Of a stretch of DNA of 64,000 nt, positions 45,029 through 61,154 are shown piece after piece. Position 1 is the first letter of the stretch, and every line of letters starts with the position of its first letter. Under the pieces are notes generated by a model. It saw only the letters and a list, made by a program, of their open reading frames with translations, was not told where the DNA came from and ran no database searches. A program made the position numbers and the translations under genes. The DNA is taken from NCBI RefSeq assembly GCF_000204055.1, contig NW_006768787.1, positions 1,013,095-1,077,094 on the forward strand, read 5' to 3'. Source of the stretch: Melampsora larici-populina 98AG31. Its lineage: Eukaryota > Basidiomycota > Pucciniomycetes > Pucciniales > Melampsoraceae.

Positions 45029-48000
45029 TCAAATTTCTTTGTTCTTCTTTTTCCCCTCGTGCAATTCATGATCTAGAAGGTAAGTGACCGCGTCCTGAAA
45101 CTTACCAGCAGGCACGGCCTTGCCCTTCAACCATTCTCGGCAAGCAACAGCCTGTGAGATGGTCGAAGGTTTCATTGATCCTTGGCTTGAGATGGCGATG
45201 TCGGCAGCGGAAGAAAAGGTACGCTCAACCGCGCACAAAGTTGCAGGGAGAGAGAGGTAATCCCGAGCCATAGTTGCCAAGACTGGGAAAATCTTTGCAT
45301 TGCTCTATGTAGCATACAGTTTCTAAATTAGTGAAGAGTAAGATAATGCTAGTGTGAAGTAAGGAAGGGTACCCATGGCCCACCAGTCAAGCACACTGGT
45401 CCCTTTGCCAATCGGATGAGCACCTTCAAGGTAGCGTCGAAGTTCAAGTTGAGCATCCTGAACAGTCTCTGTTGCCGGTGCAGCTGGAAACATATTATCC
45501 TCGTCATTGTCACTTTCTTCAGGTTGATTTTCCAAAACAACTTGGACTGAAGGAGCTCGTGGTTTGGGCATGTTGTCAGAGTACTCTGAAAAAATGGTAT
45601 CTAGTGAGTATTTTGCTTGATCTGCCACATCCGGGTAAAACTTGTTGAGGTAGTTCATTCTGTGTCGTGGTTTGAGGATAGTGGCGATCTGGACAACCTC
45701 CGTTGCGGCGGCCTCGTCAACGTAAGCTTTGAGATGTTTCAGCATCTCAGTGATCATTATGTTGAGGCTAGGAAAGGCGCTGCTTTGTTGGAGGACTTGC
45801 AGTTTGTTCTGTACCTTGCAATATTCCGACAACACCTTGCATCCTGAGGTAAAATTGCCCTCCATGCGTTTGGTTGCACGCTCAAACACCTACCACATGA
45901 ATTGATCAATCAAAAGTTTTCATCAAGAAACATTGGAATGGAATACGCACCTCCAAAACTTCGTTCACTGAACAAACAGCATTCCATTCCTCCTCGGAGA
46001 TGGTTAAAACTCGGAAGAACCGATTGGTTTTCGAATCAGTGTGTAACATGCTATTAATAATCTGCCACCAGGTAATAGGATATGAGTGAATTAGCAAAAT
46101 TAACTTATATATATGATTAGTTAAGTTGTAACTTACCTCATATCCAGCAGTTGCACACCTTCTACTATCAACTTTAGCATTCCAGCGCACTCCCCAACCA
46201 TGGATGATACTTTTCAGTCCTTGGGCCTTCGCTCGTGCATTGAACCATTGTCGACACAATGAGCTCGAACATATCAATGTAACAACCTTGTCACACTGCA
46301 AGAAATTCAAAGAGAAATGTCAGGCGCCAGTTGAAATATGAAAATCAAATACTGACTCACCTTTAACAAAGCCCGTTTGACCAGTTCTGTAGTGTCAACA
46401 GGTTCCTCATTGACACAATCATCATCTTTGCAATCGGCATTTGCAGTGTTGGGTTCCAATCCCGCATCATCCTCATCTGAAGAAGATTGGACATCAACGC
46501 CTTCCTCTCCAGTATTGAGGACCAAGGTAGGAACCGACACCGTGGCCCCCGATCGGGTGGTGGGTTTGACATGACCCGCTGAAATATTAAGGGTCTTGAG
46601 GCCATGCTTGACAACCAGAGCGATTTTGTGACAGTAGCATCGCATATGATTTTCCGACAAATTCCAAAAGACCGAGTCGCTAGCGTTCAAGAACATCTTT
46701 TGGAGTTCGTCGGCCATGGTCTTATTGTTGGCACCCGAGTCAGTAGTCTGTGCTAATACCTGTAAAATTGCAGGAGATGTCAGTATTGAACACGAGATTT
46801 GAAAACAATAAATAAAACCGATAAAATGAAATATTGAAAAAGATGAAATTAAATATGGACCTTTCTATGAAGTCCGTGCTTGATCAAAAACTTCCCGACT
46901 GGTCTGGCAAGCAAAGCTCCACAATGGTGCCATGTTGCTAACTTCAAAGTTAGGTGGCTGGTTTGATATTTCCAATCTGAATCGATCCAAGTTGCGGTTA
47001 CTCCTATAAAAGCCAGACGATCGCCTTTTGTTGTCCATCCGTCGTGGACAAGGCAAATCTTGCTTTTATTATCCTGCAGTGTACAAACTCAAGTTAGTTA
47101 AATGAATGATATTTTATAAATGGTTAGATGTTGTGTATTTACTTTGATTTTGCTGATCAGCTGGTTGTGTAAAGAGAAATGAAGTTCCTTTGCAGTTGTG
47201 GCTGCCCACGTAGAACTCCTGAGATTGGCCTTTGCGTGCGTTAGGTGAAATGCTGCACAGAGCGTCGGATCTTGAAATCTGACCCATGGGAGGGCATGAC
47301 GAAGGACCCAAATCCCCAGAAGGACATTCAGGATGTCCACGCTGAATGGAGGTCAAGTGATGAAGGAATTCATGAGTCCTGCTGAGCCTTTGGTGCCTGA
47401 AGTTGCTGAAGAGTCCTCGCGTGCCTTCATACGTTCTTGATAGGTCGGTGGAAGTCCATGTCGTTTCTCCCTCATGGCAATGGTGCGCCCTTCACAAGGT
47501 TCCCGGTTCTTGTAGCCATCTCGATGACCATAAAGGTTACTATTGCCATCTGTACCGCGGTTGAGAGTTTCAGGACAGTATTTACATTCGTAACCTCGTA
47601 GAACACCTATGGGCTGTCATTAAGATCAAGAAGTCAGTTGACATCACGTTCAGTTTGGATAAACAACAAATGAAACCTACATTGTCTTTCAACTGTACTG
47701 ACACTGGTTTGTAATACGACAACAGGTGAGTAACACCAGAGCTTGTAGTTTTTTTGAAAGGCTTGATAACTTGTCGTTCGGGGCTGTTTTGATCAATATC
47801 GATGCCTTTGGGTACAGTGAAGTCCTTAGATTACAACAAAGTAAGTTAAAAACTATACAAGAATGGGAGTTGGACTTGAAGTTGTACACTTACAGTCACT
47901 TTTGTGCGCGTGTTGCCTTTTGCCTTGGTCTTTCGAGGCTTTTTAGCACATTCAGGTTTTTCTTTGCCTTTTGCTGGGCGCTTCTTGGAATGAGTGGGCG

Positions 48001-48271
48001 TATGAGGATCTCCTCGCGTCAAATCTTCCTGTTCTTCAAGTTCTGGATCGTGGTCACCGGTGGATGAGGCCTTGTCGTCGGATTCGTCATTGTCACAAGG
48101 TTGGTACAATGACCGATGTGAGTCTCCCAAACTCAGTACAAATCCAGGTGAGGAACAAGCAACACTGCGCCGAGAAGAGCGTCGCAACGGCCCAGGACTA
48201 GTTGGACGGGATGATTGAGTAGAGTTGGGCACGGCAAGCTGGGAATTAGGAGCAGTGAGGAAAGATGCCAT
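45029..48271 (-). pseudogene. hAT transposase with BED-like finger and dimerisation domain; one in-frame stop
   Basis: The gene starts at ATG 48271 with a basic, Ser-rich N-terminus. Exons then give a BED-like finger: LRGYECKYCPETLNRG, with GHRDGYKNREPC (C-x2-C..H..C). VDILNVLLGIWVLRHALPWV comes next, and then the catalytic-core start KSKICLVHDGWTTKGDRLAF. DSGANNKTMADELQKMF and ENHMRCYCHKIALVVKHGL follow, then the insertion and RRYLEGAHPIGKGTSVLDWW. The C-terminal dimerisation signature is MARDYLSLPATLCAVERTFS. Introns are GT-AG. A TGA at 47355-47353 lies in frame between LMNSFIT and PPFSVDIL with no intron signal around it, so the copy is probably inactive unless the genome assembly or my exon choice is wrong. 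Otherwise the protein is full length. Confidence 0.85.
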
Positions 48272-48539
48272 TGACTGAGGATTATGAAAGTTGAATACAA
48301 AAACGGAAGGGTAGGATGAATGATTAATAAAAAAAAGAGAAGCAAAGAATAGAGGAAAAACAAGGACAAGCACTTGAAAGAATCGATGAGACAAAACGAA
48401 GAAGGTGGAAAGGGTCAAAGGTACGACTTGAGTGAAAAAAAAAGTAATAGGAACCCACCTATCCCTTGCTTAAAGGCGCGTGTTGCAGACATCCTTTTGG
48501 GATCCATGGAAATCAATGGCCCAATTGGGAAAATGCTGA

Positions 48540-48737
48540 TTATTGATCGTAGTGACCGTAGCCACTCCGGCCTACGGTCATCGTTTGCAAGGAAATGCTG
48601 AGCAGCGGTACGGCACCGCCCCCACATTATCCCTGCTTTTTGACACTACGGTACGGTCGGGCCGTAATCAGCCGTACCGCAGCCTACGGGTCATACACCG
48701 TACCGCACCGTACTGTACTCCGTATCACGCTGCGGCA
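48540..48737. repeat. Right subterminal CTACGGT array of the hAT element
   Basis: Dense CTACGGT, CCGTACCG and CGTAGTGACCGTAG motifs across about 200 bp, mirroring the left array. Confidence 0.8.
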
Positions 48738-48791
48738 CGATTTGCGTGTTGATGACATCATCTCAATTTTGGTGGTATCTCAATAAGTTGT

Positions 48792-49606
48792 CACTACAAG
48801 AAACATAACATTTTCTGGGCAGAAAATTAAATTATTTGTATACAAAAATCTGGAAAGGTCAGAAACAGAGCAAAAATATGAAAAAATATGCATCCTGTTC
48901 CTTGCTTTGAGATCTCCAATCTGCATATTTTTCTGTATTTTTAGGGTTCATATTGGTGAGTGTACTAACAATAAACCCTCATAACTGTCAGATTACCACC
49001 TGTAACAGATGATGAAATTTGGCTGATCAGTGCTGAGAGAAAGTTTTGATTACTATAAAACCCCATAACTTTGTCAATTCTGGCTTGAAACAATAGATTT
49101 GAGGTGTATTAGAAAGCTGGATTCCTGAACTACAACTTTCATTGTAACACAAAATGTGTAATCCCAATGACTGACATTCTATTTGATGATATGCTAAATT
49201 CGATCTCATCAGGGATATCTTTGTTTGCAGGCCCGCCATGTATTTGCTTCATTTATGAACTATCTTCAGGAAAATACCAGCTTCCCGATGCACTCAAAAT
49301 CGAGTGTTTTGAGCCATAACTGACAAAGCTATGGGGTTTTGTAGTAATCAAAATTTTCTCTCAGCACTGATCAGTCAAATTCCAGCATCTGTTACAGGTG
49401 GTAATCTGATGATTATGAGGGTTTATTGTTAGTACACTCACCAACATGAACCCCAAAAATAAGGAAAAATATGCAGATTGGAGATCTCAAACCAAGGAAC
49501 AGGATGCATATTTTTTCATATTTTTTGCTCTGTTTCTGACCTTTCCAGATTTTTGTATACAAATAATTTAATTTTCTGCCCAGAAAATGTTATGTTTCTT
49601 GTAGTG
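48792..49606. mobile_element. 815-bp CACTA foldback element (non-autonomous)
   Basis: The left end is CACTACAAGAAACATAACAT and the right end is its exact complement. The arms remain near-identical for about 300 bp (48792 to about 49095 and about 49300 to 49606), with scattered substitutions. The element is flanked by TGT at 48789-48791 and TGT at 49607-49609, a 3-bp target duplication. CACTA ends plus a 3-bp duplication define the CACTA/EnSpm superfamily. The centre, about 200 bp, is unique and has no coding capacity, so transposase must come from elsewhere. The high similarity of the arms suggests recent mobility or gene conversion between them. Confidence 0.93.
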
Positions 49607-50560
49607 TGTGAATAAATGGGTGATATCTGTTTGATACCCACTTCATAACTTTCTAATGTCTTTCTGATGTAGTTGGTTGCCCTGGGCTTCCAGTGAACAG
49701 TGATTGGGGTCTGTGTATGGTGTTGAGGATGAGAGCTGGCGCTCCTGCGCCCAATTCTGGGTTATGGGATCCATCACTTATGCAAATTGCCATTTGAGGT
49801 GGTACATTGGCTAAGTTGTCCTTCACAAAGTCAATAGGAACATCTATTGTGGATCAAACAGATCCCCCTTATTCTGGGGTCCATTGCTTGGTTGACCTTG
49901 ATGGGATCCATCACCTCTGGCACGTTGGGCATTAACCTACAGATGTTTTTGGGTGAGCCAACACATAATGTAATATAGAGCTATGTGTTTTCTAGTTGCA
50001 CTTGAAGATCCTCTTGGTCAGTTTTGCCACTGCTTCAGAGTCTGGTAGACCAGGAAAAATAACAGGATAGCTGCATTGTTTTTGTTGTCCAACTTGTGTG
50101 TGTGTGTGAATTCCCTTAATAACATATGAATTGAACTTTGAAAACTGTGGATGAGATTGCCCCCCACACAGCTTGCTTACATAATTTCATACATAAAGGC
50201 TCTACATAGCCAGCAGGTGCATGGTTTGCTTAACAATAGCCCTTCTGCTCTTGGTATCTAAGTAGAGGGGTTGTAGCTTAAATTCAGAGTGTGTTTGGAT
50301 GCTCTTCATATATTATGTGACACAAAAGTAAAATTTCAGTTTGCCCCTATCTCAAGGGGCACACTTTCATATTCATAATTTGGATATACAGTGTCTAAAT
50401 TCAAAAGAAATGATGATCTGTTTCAAGGTGGCAAGGATGAGAGCGCTGAGTAATTATGAAAGTACATAAAGTACGTGAAGTGACTAGATGCTTTTGTAAG
50501 GAAACAAATTTGGGCTTGAACAACATCTCTTTATATGTTAAAGCGCCACCAACACAGTAA

Positions 50561-50732
50561 CCTCAGATTGAAAAACCCAAGGTATCCTTGGGTGCCAAAT
50601 CTTGGACAGAAGCTTCCCAAGGTTTTGATCCGAGGTAATTCTCAGCACAAAAGAATACCTTGGATGGAAACCTCAGACAAGGTCTGTTGGAGGATTTGCC
50701 TCCAATGATGCCTCAGATTTCTCAACCCAAGG
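50561..50732. repeat. 22-bp motif repeated directly 150 bp apart
   Basis: CCTCAGATTGAAAAACCCAAGG at 50561-50582 and CCTCAGATTTCTCAACCCAAGG at 50711-50732, with shorter CCTTGG/CCTCAGA echoes between. Confidence 0.6.
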
Positions 50733-51428
50733 CGTCTATGTTGGCCATTAAGTTTTCTCTAGACATAGGTATATGGAATAACTAACAAGCATTGTGACTC
50801 TCACGGATAATGACATAATGATAATAGCTCTGCTTTGAGAATGAATGAAACAAAATAAATGATTTGAAGGAATGTGTGGATGAAACAATGTGCAAATGCT
50901 GAACAAGTCATGTTTTTTTTGCATCCACCATATAAAATTAAAATGACAAGGCTGCACTTAACTTTCCACTTCCAAAAGAATAGACCACAAAAGAGAAGGA
51001 TAATTCAACTGTGATACCAATGACAACACATACCATTCAGGAACATATTTGAAAATAGAAAGATATGAGTAAGTGTGACAAGTAGGATAGTAGCTCACGT
51101 CATTGTAGATTAATCTGCTCACCAATTGGCAATTCATTACTATAGGAGTCCCCAGAATTTGAGTGGTAATTCATGGCAAGACCACCAGCAGCTGGGCACC
51201 TGATGGATAGAAGAGAAAAACACCGGTGACCATGCCAATGTTTTGAAAGATGTAAGATATACCAGAATGTCAGCTTGAAAGAATGCCTTGAATTGTTCAC
51301 ACAAGATACTGACCTTGTGAATGCTGTACACTTGAAGACTCAAAAATACATGTTTCCCATTATGTCAATCGCAAATGTTCCCAAGAAATAAATAACATTT
51401 GAAACATTTGATTCCTAATGATCAAAAA

Positions 51429-51510
51429 TCTATCAAATAAGACCATGCAAGCCACAATCAAGCAAAGTTTCTATCAAATAAGACCATGCAAGCCACAATC
51501 AAGCAAAGTT
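51429..51510. repeat. Exact 41-bp tandem duplication
   Basis: The block beginning TCTATCAAATAAGACCATGC at 51429-51469 is repeated without any change at 51470-51510. Perfect identity points to a recent duplication. Confidence 0.97.
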
Positions 51511-52174
51511 ATACCTATCAGAATGAGAATTGACAGAAGTTGAAGAATGAATTGCTCCAAGATTGAGGTGGTTGGTGAGATGTGATGGCCCTTGGATGAT
51601 CAAGGACTTGACAGTGGAACACTGGAATGGGATATGTAGTGATCAACGGGTACTGTAGGACCTGTGACATGTACCTATGATGTCATACTTGACATCATGT
51701 AGCTTAAGCGCCTGCAAAACAACACCCAAAGGCACCTGGCTGTGACATCTGCACAGCCTGCTTTTTGAAAACATGTCTCTCCTGCCATCACCAGCTCAAT
51801 GTTTGTACAAATCAACTTGTTTGTCTTGGTTTAATGTTCCAGTTCAGACTGTTGATACTCCGGCAATTCATATTTGTAATCGGGTTAAAGAAAGTATTGA
51901 AGATCTTCTACCTCAGCCTCAAGATCTGTTGAATCATAACACACACAAACTTGGATTCTGGCAAAGGTTTGTTTTCTTTGACAAAACTTTTCATCACTGC
52001 TTGTCTACATTGATTGCGTAGCTATGAGATCAGTTACCACAGAATTGTGCACCTCCCTTTGATTACACATGAAAAACCGGATGGCTGATGAAAAAGATTC
52101 TTTCTGAATTGTAACAGGTTGTCTTGCAAAGATGCAGCAAGGCAATATGAATTAAGTCAATACTCTACTCTACG

Positions 52175-52983
52175 CACTGTAAACATCATTCAACTTCCCC
52201 AAATTGTAAGAGGAAAATGACTAATAGTACAGTTTTTCATAAAAGAATCTAATACTGCACACCTGAGCCATTTCACCCACACTACATATGTGCAGCAAGC
52301 TAAGTCAATAGATGGCTATCATGTACATACAGGTCTGCTCAGTTTTTTGCCCACCAGCAGAAATAAATCACATGTTATACCACATGTAACTTTTTTGACT
52401 TTGAAAAAATTGTGTCCAAAATTCACTACATATAATTCTGTAGGTGCTCAGGCAATATTGTTGAAGCTATTTCTTAGTAACAGAAAGGGTGTTACATGCA
52501 GTTGAGTTGATGAGATTACATCAAAACATTGAGTCAGTGTATGTAGTCAATCTTTGGAATGCTTTTTTCAATCTCAAAAAAGTTACAGCATGTATTACAT
52601 ATGAATAACTTATCCTGATGAGCAGATAACACTGCGAATATAATGTATTTTTCCGAGGTGAAAAATGATTACATTTATTTCACAAAATGATTAAAAATGC
52701 ATTAATTCTGCATTAATTCTGCATTTTTCTGCATTAATTCTGCATTATTAATCATTTTGTGCATTAATGTCAATCATTTTTCACCTGGGAAAAATACATT
52801 ATTTTTGCAGTGTAACTGAGCAGAACTGTATGTACATGATAACCACATATTCACTGAGCGTGCTACACATATGTAGTGTGGGTGTTATGGCTCAGGTGTG
52901 GAGTGATAGATCATTTTATGACAAATTATACTCCCAGTCACTTTTTCCTGCCCACTTGGGGAAGTTGAATAATGTTTTCAGTG
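52175..52983. mobile_element. 809-bp foldback element with CACTG ends
   Basis: Starts CACTGTAAACATCATTCAAC and ends with the near-complement GTTGAATAATGTTTTCAGTG. The arms extend inward about 180 bp through CACACCTGAGCC, CACCCACACTACATATGTG and TATCATGTACATACAG. They are imperfect, roughly 80-85% by eye. No coding capacity is seen. A target duplication is not clear (ACG against ACA). CACTG-type ends suggest a CACTA-related or Harbinger-related non-autonomous family. Confidence 0.75.
52630..52812. mobile_element. 183-bp MITE nested in the foldback element
   Basis: Starts CACTGCGAATATAATG, ends with the near-complement CATTATTTTTGCAGTG, and is flanked on both sides by TAA (52627-52629 and 52813-52815). 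The arms share AATGTATTTTTCCNAGGTGA and run almost to the centre, which holds several ATTAATTCTGC repeats. It interrupts the right arm of the larger element, so it inserted later. A TAA duplication fits Tourist/Harbinger-like MITEs; CACTG ends would also fit CACTA relatives. Confidence 0.85.
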
Positions 52984-54739
52984 ACACAATAGACCATCTT
53001 CACCATTGAAAAAATTAGGCATCAGGAACCAGAAGAAATCAAATTGGATAGAAGGACATTAGGGGGTATAGAAGTTGCAATTATAATTGGAAGAAGATTG
53101 GAAAGAGATGATACAGATCATCAAGGAGATGTATCTAAATAAGCCAAAGAAAATTATTCAAGTGGTTAAAGTCAAGTTAGTTTTTTTTGATAAAATCTAT
53201 TGAGTTCAAAAATCATTGAATTTTTCTTCTTTCTGTCCTAAGTAATCAATCTTGACTGAAAAAGTTGAAACATTTTAGGTGGGTGTTTGGATCAATGAGA
53301 TGTATTTCTTGGAAGGAATGGAAAACATGATTTTTTGGGGTTTATTAGTAGGAGTTTAGATGATGAAAAACAAAACAAATCAGCAGCCTCAATCATCAGG
53401 ATTACTTTAATCACATTGGGTGTTTTTTCTTGTTCTTTTTTCTAGTTGAATTTCTTGAGATATATTGGTGAATATTTTTATGCAAGATATATACAATTAT
53501 CTGATTAAATCACTTCTCATACTCGGTTTCAAAATTAGATGAAACCAACTTCAATATGTCTAAAACTTTTGAACTGGCAATATCAAAATATGGAACAACA
53601 CCAGTTGAACAAATCAATCTTGCATTGTGCCAGATGAGACCACGGTGGCTTTGTGTGATCATGTTTTGGTCTGCTGCCGGGTGTATCTTAGTGATGCTGA
53701 TGATGAAAGAATAGCCACATTTGTAGCAATGAACTTATGTGATCTTGGATTCCATCATCCAAGCAGCTTTGTGTACTGAGGATGTGATCAAGAGGTCCTC
53801 ACACACCCCAGCTTACGTGTCAGCCACACACTCACCACCCAAATCAGCCTGGATAGGCCTGGATTACCAGCACCCAAGCTCATTTGGGCGCTGAGCACCT
53901 GGCTGATAGGCCACACCCACACACATCAGCTCACCCACTGATAGGCTGGTACATCACATTAGCATAATGTGAGGTTGCTGCTCACAGAAAGTTCACATGG
54001 AGAACAGGTGACAAGCTTGAGTGAGGGCTATGTAGCCTTGGTCACCCTATTGACATCTTGTTCTCCAGAATGGGTTGTTGTGGGTCTACCTCGTTTGCAT
54101 CTCACGTGGGCTTGGTGTACCAGGGGCATGTTTTTTGAAATATTGTTAGTATTGAAACCCAAACCCTCAAGAGAAAACGTTAAAGCAAAGGACATTTGGT
54201 TTGCAATGTGATTCATTTCTAATGACTCTCTTGAAGATTGTATCTCTATATAAACCCTATACAAGTTAACTCAACGTCAGAGGGAGACATCAGTTTCTTC
54301 CAAAAACACTTTCTCTGTATGTGCTTCTTAAGATGTATGACAAGAGAAAGTAAATAATGAAATTAAAATTAGTGGTACTGATTGACTGAATTCATACAAA
54401 ATAATCTCTGACGCTTCCCAGCTCCTCTATAATTTTCTATGTTTTCTCAATTTTCTCAACTCAGCAGTAAATTTGCAATTTGGAATAGTGTAAAGCTTGA
54501 CCTGCCAAACCAAGTGACTACAGCTTGAGGTAAACTTGTGAACTAGATTTGTGATTGAGACAAGTTGTGGACTCAGACACCACAATTCTGCTGGATTGGG
54601 TTATGAACTTCATAATTCCTGCAGTGTCACAATGACATTTGCTTACATATTTATGACAGCTTTACAACATGGTGCAGCTAACTAACCATAGATTCTGGTC
54701 CAACTTAACAAAGTACCTCTTGAATGAAAAATTAGTTGA
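52984..54739. other. Gene-poor stretch
   Basis: No coding region recognised. At 53815-53950 there is a cytosine-rich segment with repeated CACAC, GGCTG and TGATAGGC words and no clear unit. Confidence 0.35.
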
Positions 54740-55215
54740 GAGAGGGACATACAACTTGTACACAAAATTTGGTGGGTGAGCCAGAAAAGTTTGGCTGGGG
54801 ACTTTTTCAATGCTCCATATTAACCTACAAAAGAAATCCTTGGGACCAAGGAAAAGAGTTGTGCACTTGCTTAATCTACACACACATGTGTAGCCTACTT
54901 CTGATTTGATGCAAAAATAAAAGAGAAATGTGATTGTGGAATTTGCAAAAAAAACAAAATCAGGGAGAAAGCTGACCAACCTGTCCAGAGATCACACCAG
55001 ACGCACTGAAATGTTACACAGAAAGCAATTCTTCAAGTTTGTTTTTCAGTGCTTTCCTGAAGCAAAGAGAGAATTTTCAAAGGACAAGTATGTGTAGGTT
55101 GAGCAGGCACAGAGGACTTTTCTTTGTTCAAGAGGATATTTGTATGCAAGCTACAGAGATATGTAGGGTTGAATAAGTCCCCAGCCAAACTTTTCTGGCT
55201 CACACAACAAGTATG
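54740..55215. repeat. Degenerate foldback element (~475 bp)
   Basis: GTGAGCCAGAAAAGTTTGGC and the CTGGGGACTT that follows it (54773-54802) are matched in inverted orientation near 55173-55203. Weaker similarity continues inward for about 100 bp, for example CTACACACACATGTG against CTACACATACTTGTC. No target duplication was identified. Confidence 0.65.
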
Positions 55216-55523
55216 CTGCTAATTAACAAAGACCAGCAAACACCTCTTCTCCCGGCCGCCTCCCTCATGACAGTCAGTGTGCAACCTTCAACAGCCTGCA
55301 AAGAGTCACCCGGTCCCGAGTTTTCGGGTTGAGAATCGAGAAGTTGAGTGTGTGGCTCGGGTAGTTACGCGGGGCTAAAATGGATGCTGAGACAAGTCGG
55401 CATCCAGTTTTGGATTTCTTTGACCTCAACGCGTCGAAACAAAATCGCGTCAAACCGTCGCTGATATTTAATTGATATTTAACCCTCGATGAGGTGTTGA
55501 CCTAGCGACGATTGACGAAAGCG

Positions 55524-60327
<4,804 letters not shown>

Positions 60328-61154
60328 CAAATAGCACGGGTAATGAAGAATGTTGCAAGTGAAACCTTTTTTACTGCTTAATAAGTGTTGTATATCTATT
60401 GTTTTGTGAAATATACCTAGAGATAACTAGATCTATTACGATCTCTCTGGTAGATTATATCTAATGTTGGTAACGGAATGGAATAAGGAAAAAGATGCAA
60501 AGAATCATTCCTCTGGCTATGTACCGAATTGGATTGGCAAGGAGATACATTGTCTCAATATGTGTATGCCATCCAACACCCTTAGAGTAGGCTGTGATCA
60601 GGCCCTGCAGGTGATGATTTCTTGGCTGAAGATTACAACAAAATCATGAAAAGTTTTGACGTAGCAATGTTTGTGACGAGCTTTTGCACTGTTGATACTT
60701 GTTTCGAACAAGCAGGCATCGTGGGGAGCAAAGCGATTAGCTTTGCCACCACCTGCTGACCTATGCATTTTGTCACATAGGTGCTGTAGGTGCTTGCATT
60801 GCAAGTCTTTTCACCCGGTCATGTAAGATCACGGGCAAGATTGAACGAGACCAACAAAATGAAGGACTTGACGTTTCCAACGTCGGGGAGCTTTGCAAAA
60901 TGGGTGCGGGACCTCGTATAGCAAAGTCCACACAATTCCAGTCTCGATGGGAGAAGCTAAATAAGAGCACAGATTGAAACAGTATGGTAGCCAGAACGTG
61001 ACTATGATAATATCACTAAGTCAACAGATTCAGATCAAAGTATGGATTTGCATGGACGATTCAACAAATGTATATCAAGAAACATGAATAACGGAAAAGT
61101 AAGGTGCACGTCTTTTAAAGTCTAAACACACCGACAAGGGACCTGTATATATAC
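60328..61154. other. Stretch between convergent genes
   Basis: 3' flanks of SMC3 (plus) and the secreted-protein gene (minus). No domain was recognised in the short frames. Confidence 0.4.

Larger units (their letters stand above)
44681..48737 (-). mobile_element. hAT-superfamily DNA transposon, nearly complete
   Basis: A multi-exon hAT transposase on the minus strand is bracketed by GC-rich terminal regions full of ACCGTAG/CTACGGT motifs: 44681-44835 on the left and 48540-48737 on the right, in opposite orientation. Outermost short inverted ends are CCGCAGTG (44683-44690) and its near-complement CGCTGCGG (48728-48735). I could not confirm an 8-bp target duplication, so the outer limits may be off by some bases. 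Multiple subterminal motif copies are usual transposase-binding arrays in hAT elements. Confidence 0.82.
49607..52174. other. Gene-poor stretch
   Basis: No gene recognised on either strand; frames are under 85 codons. It contains the two small repeats listed below. Part of it (49700-50100) is purine/pyrimidine-balanced and may be old transposon filler. Confidence 0.4.

Noticed and set aside
44681..48737. Eight-base target duplication of the hAT element
   Set aside because: Flanks tested at the chosen ends (TCAAACCA against CGATTTGC) do not match, so none is claimed.
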